DNA of 64,000 nucleotides from Pandoraea nosoerga (GTDB taxonomy: Bacteria > Pseudomonadota > Gammaproteobacteria > Burkholderiales > Burkholderiaceae), in assembly GCF_902459585.1 (NCBI RefSeq), contig NZ_CABPSC010000013.1:103007-167006 (forward strand), read 5' to 3'. Positions within the stretch are counted from its first letter, which is position 1. Each line of letters opens with the position of its first letter. Position numbers and translations under genes: made by a program. The notes under the pieces are model-generated. The model ran no database searches and was not told where the DNA came from. It was given only the letters and a program-made list of their open reading frames with translations. This document shows, piece after piece, positions 27,545 to 36,907 of the stretch.

Positions 27545-27916
27545 TCAGCGTGCCAGCCCGAGAATCCAGCGTGCCAGCCGATTCGCCTCCTCCGGGGCGA
27601 CCTGCGGGCCGGCGGGCATCGGAATGCTTCCCCACTTGCCACGGCTGCCCTCCGCAATGGAGTGCGCGATGACCTCGGCGGCCTTCGGCTGTCCGGCATA
27701 CCGCCGGGCGATGTCACGATACGACGGCGCCAGCAGCGTGCGATCCGTGGCATGACACGTCATGCAGTTCCGGTCTCGGGCGAGCTTCTCGACGGCGCGA
27801 GCGTCGGTGGCGGCGTCGGCGGTGGCGGGGCCCGTCTGCGCGGTTGCAGCGCCTGCCGCGAAGAGGAGCCCCGCAACGATCATCGCAGTCGCAGACTGGC
27901 CGGCAAATGGCTTCAT
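27545..27916 (-). CDS. small monoheme cytochrome c
   Basis: The 123-residue product has a signal peptide (to about GAATA), one heme-attachment site CMTCH and a probable distal Met in SIPMPAGP, typical of a class I cytochrome c of the c551/c552 type. It should be periplasmic and carry electrons, for example to a terminal oxidase or peroxidase. The ATG at 27916 directly precedes the signal peptide; the frame open upstream is not conserved. It lies downstream of the two ilvD genes on the same strand but about 200 bp away. Confidence 0.88.
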   Translation of the reverse strand: MKPFAGQSATAMIVAGLLFAAGAATAQTGPATADAATDARAVEKLARDRNCMTCHATDRTLLAPSYRDIARRYAGQPKAAEVIAHSIAEGSRGKWGSIPMPAGPQVAPEEANRLARWILGLAR

Positions 27917-28117
27917 TCGAGCGTCGTATCCGGGAAGTGGAGGGTGGTTTCGGCAGCAATATAGCACTTGCGCACCGCTGCACGGACCTCCTGCCGGGCG
28001 GATTTGCGCCATCGGCGCAAGCCCTGCGATGCGAAATCGCACGCGCGCGAAAAAAAACGACACGTCCGCGGGCAGGCCGGACGTGTCGTCGGTGCAGCGC
28101 GAAGTCGTGCGATCGGG

Positions 28118-29791
28118 TCAGCCGGTCACGGCGCCCTTGTTGGCCGGCTGGGCCAGTGCCGCGTACTTGGCGAGCACGCCTCGGGTATAGCGGGGTGCGG
28201 GCGCTTTCCACGCCGCGCGGCGCCGCGCGAGCTCGTCGTCGGGCACGTTGAGCTGCAGCAACAGCTTGTGCGCGTCGATGGTGATCGAGTCGCCTTCCTG
28301 CACGAGCGCGATGGTGCCGCCCACGAACGCCTCGGGCGCCACGTGCCCGACCACCATGCCCCACGTGCCGCCGGAGAACCGGCCGTCGGTGATGAAGCCC
28401 ACCGATTCGCCCAGACCCTTGCCGATGATGGCCGACGTCGGCGCAAGCATCTCCGGCATGCCCGGGCCGCCCTTCGGGCCGAGGTAGCGCAGCACGAGCA
28501 CGTCGCCTGCCTTGATCCTGTCGGCGAGAATCGCCTCCATCGCACTTTGTTCGTCGTCGAACACCCGCGCCGGACCCGTGATGACCGGGTTCTTCAGCCC
28601 CGTGATCTTGGCCACCGCGCCGTCTTGCGCAAGATTGCCCTTGAGGATGGCGAGATGGCCTTCCTTGTACAGCGCACGCTCGATCGGGAAGATCACTTGC
28701 TGGTCCGGGCTCGGCACGGACGGCACGTGCTCGAGTTCCTCGGCGATCGTGCGGCCGGTGATGGTCATGCAGTCGCCGTGAAGCAGGCCGGCATCGAGCA
28801 GAATCCTGAGCACTTGCGGAATGCCGCCGGCCCTGTGCAGGTCCGTCGCGACATACTTGCCCGACGGCTTCAGATCGCAGATGACCGGCACGCGCGCGCG
28901 AATGCGTTCAAAGTCCTCGATGCTCCATTCCACCTGCGCCGCATGCGCGATCGCGAGATAGTGCAGCACGGCGTTGGTCGAGCCCCCGGTGGCCATGATG
29001 AGCGCCACGGCGTTTTCGATGGACTTGCGCGTGATGATGTCGCGCGGCTTGAGGTCCTTTTTCACGGCTTCGACCAGCACGCGCGCCGATTCGGCCGCGG
29101 AGTCCACTTTTTCCTGATCGGGGTTGGCCATCGTCGACGAGTAGAGCAGCGACATGCCCAACGCCTCGAACGACGAGCTCATCGTGTTGGCCGTGTACAT
29201 GCCGCCGCACGAGCCGGTCGACGGACATGCGTTCTTCTCGATACCCTTGAAGTCGGCCTCGGTCATGCGCCCGGCGGTGAATTCGCCGACGGCCTCGAAC
29301 GAGGAGACGATCGTCAGATCCTTGCCCTTCCAGTTGCCCGGCTTGATGGTGCCGCCATAGACGTAGATGCCCGGCACGTTCATGCGCGCGAGCGCAATCA
29401 TGCCGCCCGGCATGTTCTTGTCGCAGCCGCCGATGACGACCACGCCGTCCATCCATTGGCCCTGCACCGCGGTCTCGATGCAGTCGGCGATCACTTCGCG
29501 CGAGACGAGCGAGTACTTCATGCCCTCCGTGCCCATCGACATGCCGTCGGAGATGGTGGGGGTGCCGAAGATCTGGGGATTGGCCTGATGGGCCTTGATC
29601 GCTTCGACAGCGGCGTCGGCAAGACGCTGCAGCCCCGCGTTGCACGGGGTGATGGTGGAATGGCCGTTGGCCACGCCGATCATCGGGTTGTCGAAGTCTT
29701 CTTCCTTGTAGCCCAGCGCGTAGTACATCGAGCGGTTGGGCGAACGCGCCACGCCCTGCGTGACATTGCGCGAACGACGGTTGAATGCCAT
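28118..29791 (-). CDS. ilvD: dihydroxy-acid dehydratase, 557-residue [2Fe-2S]-type
   Basis: This 557-residue enzyme converts 2,3-dihydroxy-3-methyl acids to 2-oxo acids in isoleucine and valine synthesis. Candidate cluster cysteines are in [10 protein letters not shown] (near residue 50), GGCDKNMPG and [10 protein letters not shown]. This three-Cys pattern and the length match the oxygen-tolerant [2Fe-2S] group. It begins [20 protein letters not shown], typical for this subfamily in Burkholderiales. The neighbouring gene upstream on the same strand is a second, different ilvD homologue, 210 bp away. Confidence 0.92.
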   Translation of the reverse strand: MAFNRRSRNVTQGVARSPNRSMYYALGYKEEDFDNPMIGVANGHSTITPCNAGLQRLADAAVEAIKAHQANPQIFGTPTISDGMSMGTEGMKYSLVSREVIADCIETAVQGQWMDGVVVIGGCDKNMPGGMIALARMNVPGIYVYGGTIKPGNWKGKDLTIVSSFEAVGEFTAGRMTEADFKGIEKNACPSTGSCGGMYTANTMSSSFEALGMSLLYSSTMANPDQEKVDSAAESARVLVEAVKKDLKPRDIITRKSIENAVALIMATGGSTNAVLHYLAIAHAAQVEWSIEDFERIRARVPVICDLKPSGKYVATDLHRAGGIPQVLRILLDAGLLHGDCMTITGRTIAEELEHVPSVPSPDQQVIFPIERALYKEGHLAILKGNLAQDGAVAKITGLKNPVITGPARVFDDEQSAMEAILADRIKAGDVLVLRYLGPKGGPGMPEMLAPTSAIIGKGLGESVGFITDGRFSGGTWGMVVGHVAPEAFVGGTIALVQEGDSITIDAHKLLLQLNVPDDELARRRAAWKAPAPRYTRGVLAKYAALAQPANKGAVTG

Positions 29792-30001
29792 GACGTCTCT
29801 CTCCTGTGGGGATGCGCTACGCCGCGGCCTGTCGCGGCATAGCGCATAGGCGTTGTTGTATCACGCTGGGATGCCGGGCGCACGACCCGGGCTGCGACGT
29901 GCCGCCCGCGGTGCGTGTCGAGCGCGGTCCCGCGATCGGGGACGGCGGGGGCGGCGGCAAGCATCTGGCGTGCCGCCGCGCCGGGTCAGGCGCCGGCGCG
30001 C

Positions 30002-31870
30002 TCAACCGCGCTTGGCGAGCTTCAATTGCGACAGGTCGCGCACGGCGCCGCGGTCGGCCGACGTCGCGAGCGCCGCATAGGCCTGCAGCGCCTGCGACAC
30101 CACGCGTTCGCGCGCCACCGGCTGCCAGGCCTTGTCGCCGCGCGCTTGCATCGCCGCGCGACGACGCGCGAGTTCCTCGTCCGACACGGCCAGGTGCATC
30201 TTGCGCCGGGTGATGTCGATCTCGATCACGTCGCCGTCTTCGACCAGGCCGATCGTGCCGCCTTCGGCCGCTTCCGGCGAGGCGTGGCCGATCACCAGGC
30301 CCGACGAGCCGCCCGAGAAGCGGCCATCGGTGAACAGGGCGCAGGTCTTGCCCAGGCCCTTGGACTTCAGATACGAGGTCGGGTAGAGCATTTCCTGCAT
30401 GCCCGGGCCGCCCTTCGGGCCTTCGTAGCGGATCACCACTACGTCGCCCGGCTGCACCTTGTCGCCCAGGATGCCCTCGACGGCGTCGTCCTGGCTTTCG
30501 AACACGCGGGCGCGGCCCGTGAAGACCCATTGCGATTCGTCCACACCGGCCGTTTTCACGATGCAGCCCTTCTCGGCGAGGTTGCCATACAGCACGGCCA
30601 GGCCGCCGTCCTTCGTGTAGGCGTTTTCCTTGCTGCGAATGCAGCCCGTCTCGCGGTTGAGGTCAAGCGACGGGTAGGTCGACGACTGGCTGAACGCGAT
30701 GGTGGTGGGCACGCCGCCCGGCGCGGCGCTGTAGAACGTCTGCGCCTTGTCGCCGGCACCGCCGGCCACGTCCCACTGCGCGATGGCGGCGCCCAGCGTG
30801 CCGCTGTGCACGTTGCCGCACGAGGTGTCGAGCAGGCCGGCGCGCGAGAGCTCGCCGAGAATGCCGATGATGCCGCCGGCGCGGTGCACGTCCTCGATGT
30901 GGTACTTGTCGGTCGCGGGCGCCGCCTTGCACAGGCACGGCACCTTGCGCGAGATGCGGTCGATGTCGGCCATCGTGAAGTCGACGCCGGCTTCCTGCGC
31001 GGCGGCGAGCAGGTGCAGCACGGTGTTGGTCGAGCCGCCCATGGCGACGTCGAGCGTCATGGCGTTCTCGAACGCGGCCTTGGTGGCGATGCTGCGCGGC
31101 AGGACCGAGGCGTCGTCTTCCTGATAGTAACGGCGGCACAGATCGACCACGAGACGGCCGGCCTGCTCGAACAGGCCCCGTCGCCAGGCGTGCGTGGCCA
31201 CGATCGTGCCGTTGCCCGGCAGCGCGAGACCGATGGCTTCGGTCAGGCAGTTCATCGAGTTGGCGGTAAACATGCCGGAGCACGAGCCGCACGTGGGGCA
31301 CGCGCTGCGCTCGACTTCGGCCACGTCGGCGTCGCTCACGTTCGGGTCGGCGGCCTTGATCATGGCGTCGATCAGGTCGATCTTGGCGATCACCTGGCCG
31401 TCGCCTGACTTCACCTTGCCGGCTTCCATCGGGCCGCCCGAGACGAAGACGACCGGGATGTTCAGGCGCATGGCGGCCATGAGCATGCCCGGGGTGATCT
31501 TGTCGCAATTCGAGATGCACACCATCGCGTCGGCGCAGTGCGCATTGACCATGTACTCGACCGAGTCGGCGATCAACTCGCGCGAGGGCAGCGAGTAGAG
31601 CATGCCGCCATGCCCCATGGCGATGCCGTCGTCAACGGCGATGGTGTTGAATTCCTTGGCCACGCCCCCGGCCGCCTCGATCTCCTTGGCCACGATGGCG
31701 CCGAGATCGCGCAGGTGTACGTGACCCGGCACGAACTGCGTGAAGGAGTTCACCACGGCAATGATCGGCTTGCCGAAGTCGCCGTCTTTCATGCCGGTGG
31801 CGCGCCACAGCGCGCGGGCGCCGGCCATGTTGCGGCCGTGGGTGGAGGTGCGGGAACGGTATTGAGGCAT
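30002..31870 (-). CDS. dihydroxy-acid dehydratase, 622-residue E. coli IlvD-like type
   Basis: This 622-residue protein is close in length and motifs to E. coli Ilv[21 protein letters not shown] start, [27 protein letters not shown] and [19 protein letters not shown]. The position of the first cluster Cys in the shorter paralogue is occupied by VPGHV, so the two proteins hold their Fe-S clusters differently; the E. coli type is an oxygen-labile [4Fe-4S] enzyme. I chose the ATG at 31870 at the conserved N-terminus. It is divergent from a LysR gene across a region with two operator-like dyads. It may be a redundant DHAD or act on another sugar-acid-like substrate. Confidence 0.88.
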   Translation of the reverse strand: MPQYRSRTSTHGRNMAGARALWRATGMKDGDFGKPIIAVVNSFTQFVPGHVHLRDLGAIVAKEIEAAGGVAKEFNTIAVDDGIAMGHGGMLYSLPSRELIADSVEYMVNAHCADAMVCISNCDKITPGMLMAAMRLNIPVVFVSGGPMEAGKVKSGDGQVIAKIDLIDAMIKAADPNVSDADVAEVERSACPTCGSCSGMFTANSMNCLTEAIGLALPGNGTIVATHAWRRGLFEQAGRLVVDLCRRYYQEDDASVLPRSIATKAAFENAMTLDVAMGGSTNTVLHLLAAAQEAGVDFTMADIDRISRKVPCLCKAAPATDKYHIEDVHRAGGIIGILGELSRAGLLDTSCGNVHSGTLGAAIAQWDVAGGAGDKAQTFYSAAPGGVPTTIAFSQSSTYPSLDLNRETGCIRSKENAYTKDGGLAVLYGNLAEKGCIVKTAGVDESQWVFTGRARVFESQDDAVEGILGDKVQPGDVVVIRYEGPKGGPGMQEMLYPTSYLKSKGLGKTCALFTDGRFSGGSSGLVIGHASPEAAEGGTIGLVEDGDVIEIDITRRKMHLAVSDEELARRRAAMQARGDKAWQPVARERVVSQALQAYAALATSADRGAVRDLSQLKLAKRG

Positions 31871-32003
31871 GGTCGTCTCTGGAACGCTGTACTTATGGGG
31901 AAGGGCCGTCGGGCCGTCCGGCTTTTCTTGTCGGCGTCCGCGCGCTGGGAGCGCACGGCGCCGGTCTGGCCGGACGTCAAGATTCGTCTTTCCTTGAGTG
32001 CTT

Positions 32004-32034
32004 GTCAAATATATTATTTGACTCGAATTGAGTC
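32004..32034. promoter_or_regulatory. paired dyads between ilvD homologue and lysR
   Basis: Two inverted repeats sit next to each other: GTCAAAT (32004-32010) with ATTTGAC (32016-32022), and GACTC (32020-32024) with GAGTC (32030-32034). Each has a 5-bp spacer. They lie 13-43 bp before the lysR ATG in an AT-rich patch, where a LysR regulator would bind to control itself and the divergent gene. Binding is inferred. Confidence 0.5.
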
Positions 32035-32046
32035 GAAAAACATATC

Positions 32047-32985
32047 ATGGACTTACGCCAACTCCGGTATTTCGTCGCGGTCGCCGAAGAGCGCCATTTC
32101 GGCCGTGCGGCGCAGCGCCTGTCGATGACGCAGCCGCCGCTCTCGCAGCAGATCCGGGCACTGGAGACGTCGCTCGGCGCGCCGCTTTTCGTGCGCACCA
32201 ACCGTTCGGTCGAACTCACGGCAGTCGGGCGGCAGCTCTTGCCCGAGGTGCGGCGCGTGCTGGCCGATGCGGACGCCTTGCCCGCGCTTGCGCAGGGTCT
32301 CGCCCACGGCGAAGTCGGCACGCTTTCGCTGGGTTTCGTATCGACGGCCGACTACGGCGTTCTGCCCCCGCTGCTGCGCGAATTCGGCGAGCGTTATCCG
32401 CGCGTGCGCCTGCAATTGCTCGAAGCGACGAGCGACGTGCAGGTCGAGGCCCTCATGGACGGGCGCATCGACGCCGGTCTTTTTATCCCGCCCGTGCCGG
32501 CGCGCTACGCCAGCGAACTGTCGTACCTGCCGATCGTGCGCGAGCCGCTGATGCTGGCGCTGCCGGCCGGCAAGGGCGAAGCGGCCACCGGCGCCGACGG
32601 GCTGCCCAGCGGCACGGTGAGCCTGGCCGACTACGCCGACGAGCCGCTCGTCATCTTTCCGCGCCGCGTGGCGCCCGCGTTTTACGACATCATCATGGAA
32701 TGCTATGCGGCGCTCGGTCTCACGCCGCGCGTGGGGCAGGAGGCCATTCAGATGCAGACCATCGTGAGCCTGGTGTCGGCGGGCATGGGCGTGGCGCTCG
32801 TGCCGCAGTCGCTGTGTCACCTGCGCCGCACCGGCGTGACGTACCGGTCGTTGCGCGAGACGAGCGCGCTCATCGAGACCGGTCTGCTCTGGCGCACGGC
32901 CGAAGTCACGCCCGTGCTCGAAGGCTTTCTGCAGACGGCCCGCGGTATTGCGCTCACCCCGCCGGGCGCGATGCTGGCCGGCTGA
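32047..32985 (+). CDS. LysR-family transcriptional regulator
   Basis: The 312-residue product has a winged-helix domain ([20 protein letters not shown], then [17 protein letters not shown]) and a C-terminal effector domain of the BenM/CatM/CbbR kind. It is divergent from the 622-residue dehydratase gene with operator-like dyads between, so that gene is its most likely target. The ligand is unknown; acetolactate-like or dihydroxy acids would fit by analogy with IlvY but this is not shown. lgt follows in the same direction after 202 bp. Confidence 0.88.
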   Translation: MDLRQLRYFVAVAEERHFGRAAQRLSMTQPPLSQQIRALETSLGAPLFVRTNRSVELTAVGRQLLPEVRRVLADADALPALAQGLAHGEVGTLSLGFVSTADYGVLPPLLREFGERYPRVRLQLLEATSDVQVEALMDGRIDAGLFIPPVPARYASELSYLPIVREPLMLALPAGKGEAATGADGLPSGTVSLADYADEPLVIFPRRVAPAFYDIIMECYAALGLTPRVGQEAIQMQTIVSLVSAGMGVALVPQSLCHLRRTGVTYRSLRETSALIETGLLWRTAEVTPVLEGFLQTARGIALTPPGAMLAG

Positions 32986-33187
32986 CGGCGCCTCACCTTC
33001 GCGACGGGACGGCGATGCCGCACGCGAGCAGGCTCGTGGTATCGTGCTGCCCATCCCAGCGCGCCCCCGGATTCGTTGCAAGCGCAGCGCCGGGAAGTGT
33101 CACACGCACACGGCAGGCTTTCGGCGCAATGCCCGGGCGCCGCGCGCCGCCATGGAACTTTCGTTCACGAACCGATTCTTCTCATCC

Positions 33188-34075
33188 ATGCTGATTCATC
33201 CTCAATTCGACCCGGTCGCGATTCATCTCGGCCCACTCGCCATCCGCTGGTACGGCCTGATGTACCTGGTCGGCTTCATCCTCTTCCTGCTCGTCGGCCG
33301 CCTGCGCGTGCGCCAGCCGTCCATGGCGGCGCAAGGCTGGAAGGCGCAGGACCTCGACGACATGCTCTTTTACGGCGTGCTCGGCGTCGTGCTGGGAGGC
33401 CGTCTGGGCTATGTGATCTTCTACAAGCTGTCGTTCTATCTGGCGAACCCGCTGGACATCTTCAAGGTGTGGGAAGGCGGCATGTCGTTTCACGGCGGCT
33501 TTCTCGGCGTGCTCGTTGCGATGTGGCTGTTCACGCGGCGCCGCGGCCATTCGCTGCTCGAAGGCACCGACCTCATCGCGCCGATGATCCCGCTCGGCCT
33601 GGCCGCCGGTCGCCTGGGCAACTTCATTAACGGCGAGTTGTGGGGGCGCGTGACGAGCCCCGATTCGCGCTGGGCGATGCTCTTTCCGCAGGCCGCCGTC
33701 GAGGACGCGCGGTGGGTCATGGCGCATCCGCAGGCGATGGCCGACAGCGCCATGCAGATGATCTTCGCTCAATACCATGGGCTGCCGCGCTATCCGTCGC
33801 AACTGTTCGAGGTGGCGCTCGAAGGCGTTGCGCTCTTCGTGCTGCTGTGGATCTTTTCGCGCCGCGCGCGCCCGCTCGGCGCCGTGTCGGGCATGTTCCT
33901 CGTGGGCTATGGCCTGTTCCGCTTCCTCGCGGAGTTCACGCGCGAGCCCGACGCTTTCCTCGGGCTGCTCTCGTTCGGCCTGTCGATGGGCCAGTGGTTG
34001 TCGCTGCCGATGGTGCTCGCGGGCGTGATCATGCTCGCGTGGTCTTATCGCAGGCCGGTGACCTCGGCCGCCTGA
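33188..34075 (+). CDS. lgt: phosphatidylglycerol-prolipoprotein diacylglyceryl transferase
   Basis: The 295-residue inner-membrane enzyme attaches diacylglycerol to the lipobox Cys of lipoproteins. Seen are about seven membrane segments, the MSFHGGFLG motif with a catalytic His, and the family signature [15 protein letters not shown] chose ATG 33188 ([20 protein letters not shown]), the usual N-terminus in this order; an in-frame ATG at 33152 would add twelve unconserved residues. Confidence 0.95.
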   Translation: MLIHPQFDPVAIHLGPLAIRWYGLMYLVGFILFLLVGRLRVRQPSMAAQGWKAQDLDDMLFYGVLGVVLGGRLGYVIFYKLSFYLANPLDIFKVWEGGMSFHGGFLGVLVAMWLFTRRRGHSLLEGTDLIAPMIPLGLAAGRLGNFINGELWGRVTSPDSRWAMLFPQAAVEDARWVMAHPQAMADSAMQMIFAQYHGLPRYPSQLFEVALEGVALFVLLWIFSRRARPLGAVSGMFLVGYGLFRFLAEFTREPDAFLGLLSFGLSMGQWLSLPMVLAGVIMLAWSYRRPVTSAA

Positions 34076-34166
34076 GGCTTCTCCGGCGGCCTCTGGGCGT
34101 CCCTTTCGGGTGGGGCGCCCCCAAGGACCACTCGCGGGGCCACCCCAGGCCCCCCCCCGCCTTTTC

Positions 34167-34838
34167 TCAACCGGCCTTGCGCTCCAGGGCCCGCAGCGAA
34201 GCCATCAGATCGGCGAAACGCTCGCCCTGCACGGTGACGTGCGCGCGCAGCCGCTCGGCTGCCGCCTCGGCGTCTCCCGCCTCGATCGCGCGGAACACGC
34301 CGTCGTGCTCCGAAAAGGAGTGCTGCGGCCGGTCGCGCACGCGCAACTGCAGGCGCCGATAGACGCGCAGCCGCCGGTGCAACTGCAATGCGGTTTCCTG
34401 CAGATACGCATTGTGGCTCGCCTGATAGATCAGTGCGTGAAAGTGCGCGTTGACTTCGTAATAGGTGTCGATGTCGCGCGCCTCGGCCGCCGCGCGGCTC
34501 GCTTCGTGCGTGGCGCGCAGCGCTTCGAGTTCGTCTTCGGTGATGCGGCGCGCGGCCAGCCGGCCGCACATCGATTCGAGCTCGGCCATGACTTCGAACA
34601 TCTCGCACAGACGCTGCGGATCGATCTGCGCGACTACCGCGCCACGGCGCGGCCGGATTTCGATCACGCCGGCCGACGCGAGCTGGATCAGCGCCTCGCG
34701 CAAGGGGGTGCGCGACACGCCGAACGCGCTGGCGAGCTCGACCTCGTCGAGCCGCATGCCCGGCGGGTATTCGCCCACGGCAATCCTTTCCTCGATGGCC
34801 TGTCGCAGCGCCTCCGATCGCTTCGGTTTTACGCTCAT
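34167..34838 (-). CDS. matR: GntR/FCD-family regulator of malonate genes (MatR-like)
   Basis: The 223-residue product has a GntR winged helix at residues 1-75 (LDEVELASAFGVSRTPLREAL) and a helical FCD effector domain with metal-binding His residues (NAHFHALIYQ, SEHDGVFRAIE). It is divergent from a TRAP transporter, malonyl-CoA decarboxylase and malonyl-CoA synthetase genes. FCD repressors named MatR control such genes in rhizobia and respond to malonate. A near-consensus site lies 169 bp from its start (see 35007). The symbol rests on context. Confidence 0.82.
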   Translation of the reverse strand: MSVKPKRSEALRQAIEERIAVGEYPPGMRLDEVELASAFGVSRTPLREALIQLASAGVIEIRPRRGAVVAQIDPQRLCEMFEVMAELESMCGRLAARRITEDELEALRATHEASRAAAEARDIDTYYEVNAHFHALIYQASHNAYLQETALQLHRRLRVYRRLQLRVRDRPQHSFSEHDGVFRAIEAGDAEAAAERLRAHVTVQGERFADLMASLRALERKAG

Positions 34839-35255
34839 GACGCTCTCGCTCGGTCGTGGTCCTGTCCCGCCGCGCGGCGGGACGAACGGTCAGTCGGGGC
34901 TGCGGGGGGTGTCGGGGCAGTGGGCTTCATCGTCGCCAAAGTAACGCGCGAAAGTCGCGCTGAAGATCGGGGTAAACGCCAGAAATGTATTTTTTGTGGC
35001 GTCGATTTGTATACACGGTGTTGGAATAACTATACGATTTGATTCCGAGAGCGGCAACTCGCGCACTCAGAACACCCAAAAACAAGCAGTCATCCGTACA
35101 TGCAGTGCCGGCGGAGCCGGTGCACCCCGGGGCGGGAACCGATCCCACCGATGTCGTCCATGTTGTCAACGTCATCGGCCTGGTCGGACCTGTCGCGGGC
35201 GATGTCAGGCACCGGTTGCGCTGGTTCATCACTGACAGAAGCGACAGGAGACGCC
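34839..35255. other. regulatory spacer between matR and the TRAP genes
   Basis: This 417-bp intergenic region holds the operator/promoter at 35007-35036 and then a transcribed leader of about 210 bp to the dctP-type start. Several frames run through the leader but show no signature, and the next gene has a clear AGGAG before 35256. I see no riboswitch-like fold. Confidence 0.5.
35007..35036 (+). promoter_or_regulatory. MatR-type operator overlapping a sigma-70-like promoter
   Basis: TTGTATACAC at 35007-35016 differs by one base from the palindrome TTGTATACAA that I recall as the MatR operator in Rhizobium leguminosarum. Its first six bases, TTGTAT, also work as a -35 element: TATACG follows after 18 bp at 35031-35036 as a -10. 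A repressor bound here would block polymerase directly. The perfect inner palindrome is TGTATACA (35008-35015). Confidence 0.7.
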
Positions 35256-36302
35256 ATGGAGACAACACCTTCCCCGCTGCGGCGGCAGCTCATGCTCGGG
35301 GCCGCGTCGGCCCTCGTGACCGGCGGTCTGGCCGGCCCATGGGGCGGCGCATTCGCGCAGTCCGGCCCGCTCAAGATTTCCCATCAATTCCCCGGCGGCA
35401 CGCTCACGGAAGGGGACTTCCGCGACCGGTTGTGCCGCAAGTTCGCGCAGGAAGTCGAGAAGCGCACCAACGGCGCACTCAAGTTCCAGGTCTATCCGGG
35501 CAGCTCGCTCATGAAGACCAACGCGCAGTTCTCGGCGCTGCGCCGCGGCGCGCTCGACCTGTCGCTGTATCCGCTGCCGTATGCCGGCGGCGAAGTGCGC
35601 GAGCTCAACATTGGCCTGATGCCGGGGCTCGTCACCTCGTATGCGCAGGGCAACGCGTGGCGCAATGGCGAAATCGGCAAGGTGCTCTCGGGCGTGCTCG
35701 CCGAAAAGAACATCGTGATCGTGAGCTGGGTCTGGCAGGCGGGCGGGGTGGCGAGCCGCACGGCGCCGCTCGTGGCGCCGGAGGACGCCAAGGGCCTCAA
35801 GGTCCGCGGCGGCAGCCGCGAGATGGACATGATGCTCAAGGAGGCGGGCGCCGCCGTCATTTCGCTGCCGTCCAACGAGCTTTATGCAGCCATGCAGACC
35901 GGCGCGATGGACGCGGCGATGACCTCGTCCACGAGCCTGATGTCGTTCCGTCTCGAAGAGGTGTCGAAGCATTTGACCACCGGCCGCAACAAGTCCTATT
36001 GGTTCATGCTCGAGCCGCTGCTGATGTCCAAGCAGGTCTTCGACAAACTGCCGAAGGACCAGCAGCAGGTGATCCTGCAGGTCGGCGCGGAACTCGAGGC
36101 GTTCGGCACCGAAGCGGCCAAGGCCGACGACGCCCAGATCGCGAGCGTGTATACGAAGGCCGGGGCGAAGGTCTATGACCTGGACGAAGCAACGGTCATG
36201 AAGTGGCGCGAGATCGCGCGCCGCACCGCGTGGAAGGATTACGCGAGCAAGTCGGACACGTGCGCGAAGCTGCTCGCACTGGCCGAGAAGGTGCCCGCAT
36301 GA
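35256..36302 (+). CDS. matP: TRAP transporter substrate-binding protein, probable malonate receptor
   Basis: The 348-residue product is a DctP-family periplasmic receptor. It opens with a signal peptide containing LRRQLMLGAASALVTGG, possibly Tat-type because of the paired Arg, cleaved near AFA. The mature part has the family features YPGSSLMKTNAQ, ELNIGLMPGLV, and GLKVRGGSREM with the Arg that usually binds the substrate carboxylate. ATG 35256 follows AGGAG. It is the first of three overlapping TRAP genes in a malonate operon, so malonate is the likely ligand, as in the MatPQM system of Sinorhizobium. Confidence 0.82.
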   Translation: METTPSPLRRQLMLGAASALVTGGLAGPWGGAFAQSGPLKISHQFPGGTLTEGDFRDRLCRKFAQEVEKRTNGALKFQVYPGSSLMKTNAQFSALRRGALDLSLYPLPYAGGEVRELNIGLMPGLVTSYAQGNAWRNGEIGKVLSGVLAEKNIVIVSWVWQAGGVASRTAPLVAPEDAKGLKVRGGSREMDMMLKEAGAAVISLPSNELYAAMQTGAMDAAMTSSTSLMSFRLEEVSKHLTTGRNKSYWFMLEPLLMSKQVFDKLPKDQQQVILQVGAELEAFGTEAAKADDAQIASVYTKAGAKVYDLDEATVMKWREIARRTAWKDYASKSDTCAKLLALAEKVPA

Positions 36303-36907
36303 GCGGGGCCGACGTGAGGGCCGTGCCGGCGGCGGCGCGCTCGCGCACGCTGCGGCGGCTCGACGCCCTGCTGCAGGGCGTGAGCCGCCTGCTCATGGTC
36401 GTGTGCATGTTCGCGCTCGTCGGGGCGGCGCTGGTGCTGAGCTACAGCGTGTTCGCGCGCCACGTGCTCAAGCTTGCCACCGACTGGCAGGACGAAGCGG
36501 CGGTCTTCATGCTGGTCGGCGCGACGTTCGTGTCGGCCGCGCACGTGCAGCACCTGCGCGGGCACATCGGCATCGAAGCGATCACCACGCTGCTCTCCGC
36601 GCGCGTGAACCGGGTGCGGCGCTGGCTCGTGGACATCGCCACGCTGGCGTTCTGCGCCTTCTTCGCGTGGAAGTCCTGGACGCTCTTTTGGGAAGCCTAT
36701 GTCGACGGGCAGACCAGCAGCTCGACGTGGGGGCCTCCACTGGCGATTCCCTACGGACTGATGGCGTTCGGCATGACGCTGCTCACGATGCAGTTGCTTG
36801 TGCAGGTGGCGATCGGCGCGTGTGAGATGCGAGGCGCGGAGGCCGCCGGCGGCGCAGCTCACGCCGGCGCGCCGGTGGGGCCGGGGCGGACGGGAGGGCA
36901 CGCATGA
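36299..36907 (+). CDS. matQ: TRAP transporter small membrane subunit (DctQ type)
   Basis: The 202-residue product has four membrane segments, starting LMVVCMFALVGAALVLSYSV, and the DctQ-family patterns VFARHV and WQDEAAVFMLVGATF. It forms the membrane complex with the large subunit. It starts in a four-base ATGA overlap with the receptor gene and ends in another with the next gene, so all three are translationally coupled. Confidence 0.85.
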   Translation: MSGADVRAVPAAARSRTLRRLDALLQGVSRLLMVVCMFALVGAALVLSYSVFARHVLKLATDWQDEAAVFMLVGATFVSAAHVQHLRGHIGIEAITTLLSARVNRVRRWLVDIATLAFCAFFAWKSWTLFWEAYVDGQTSSSTWGPPLAIPYGLMAFGMTLLTMQLLVQVAIGACEMRGAEAAGGAAHAGAPVGPGRTGGHA

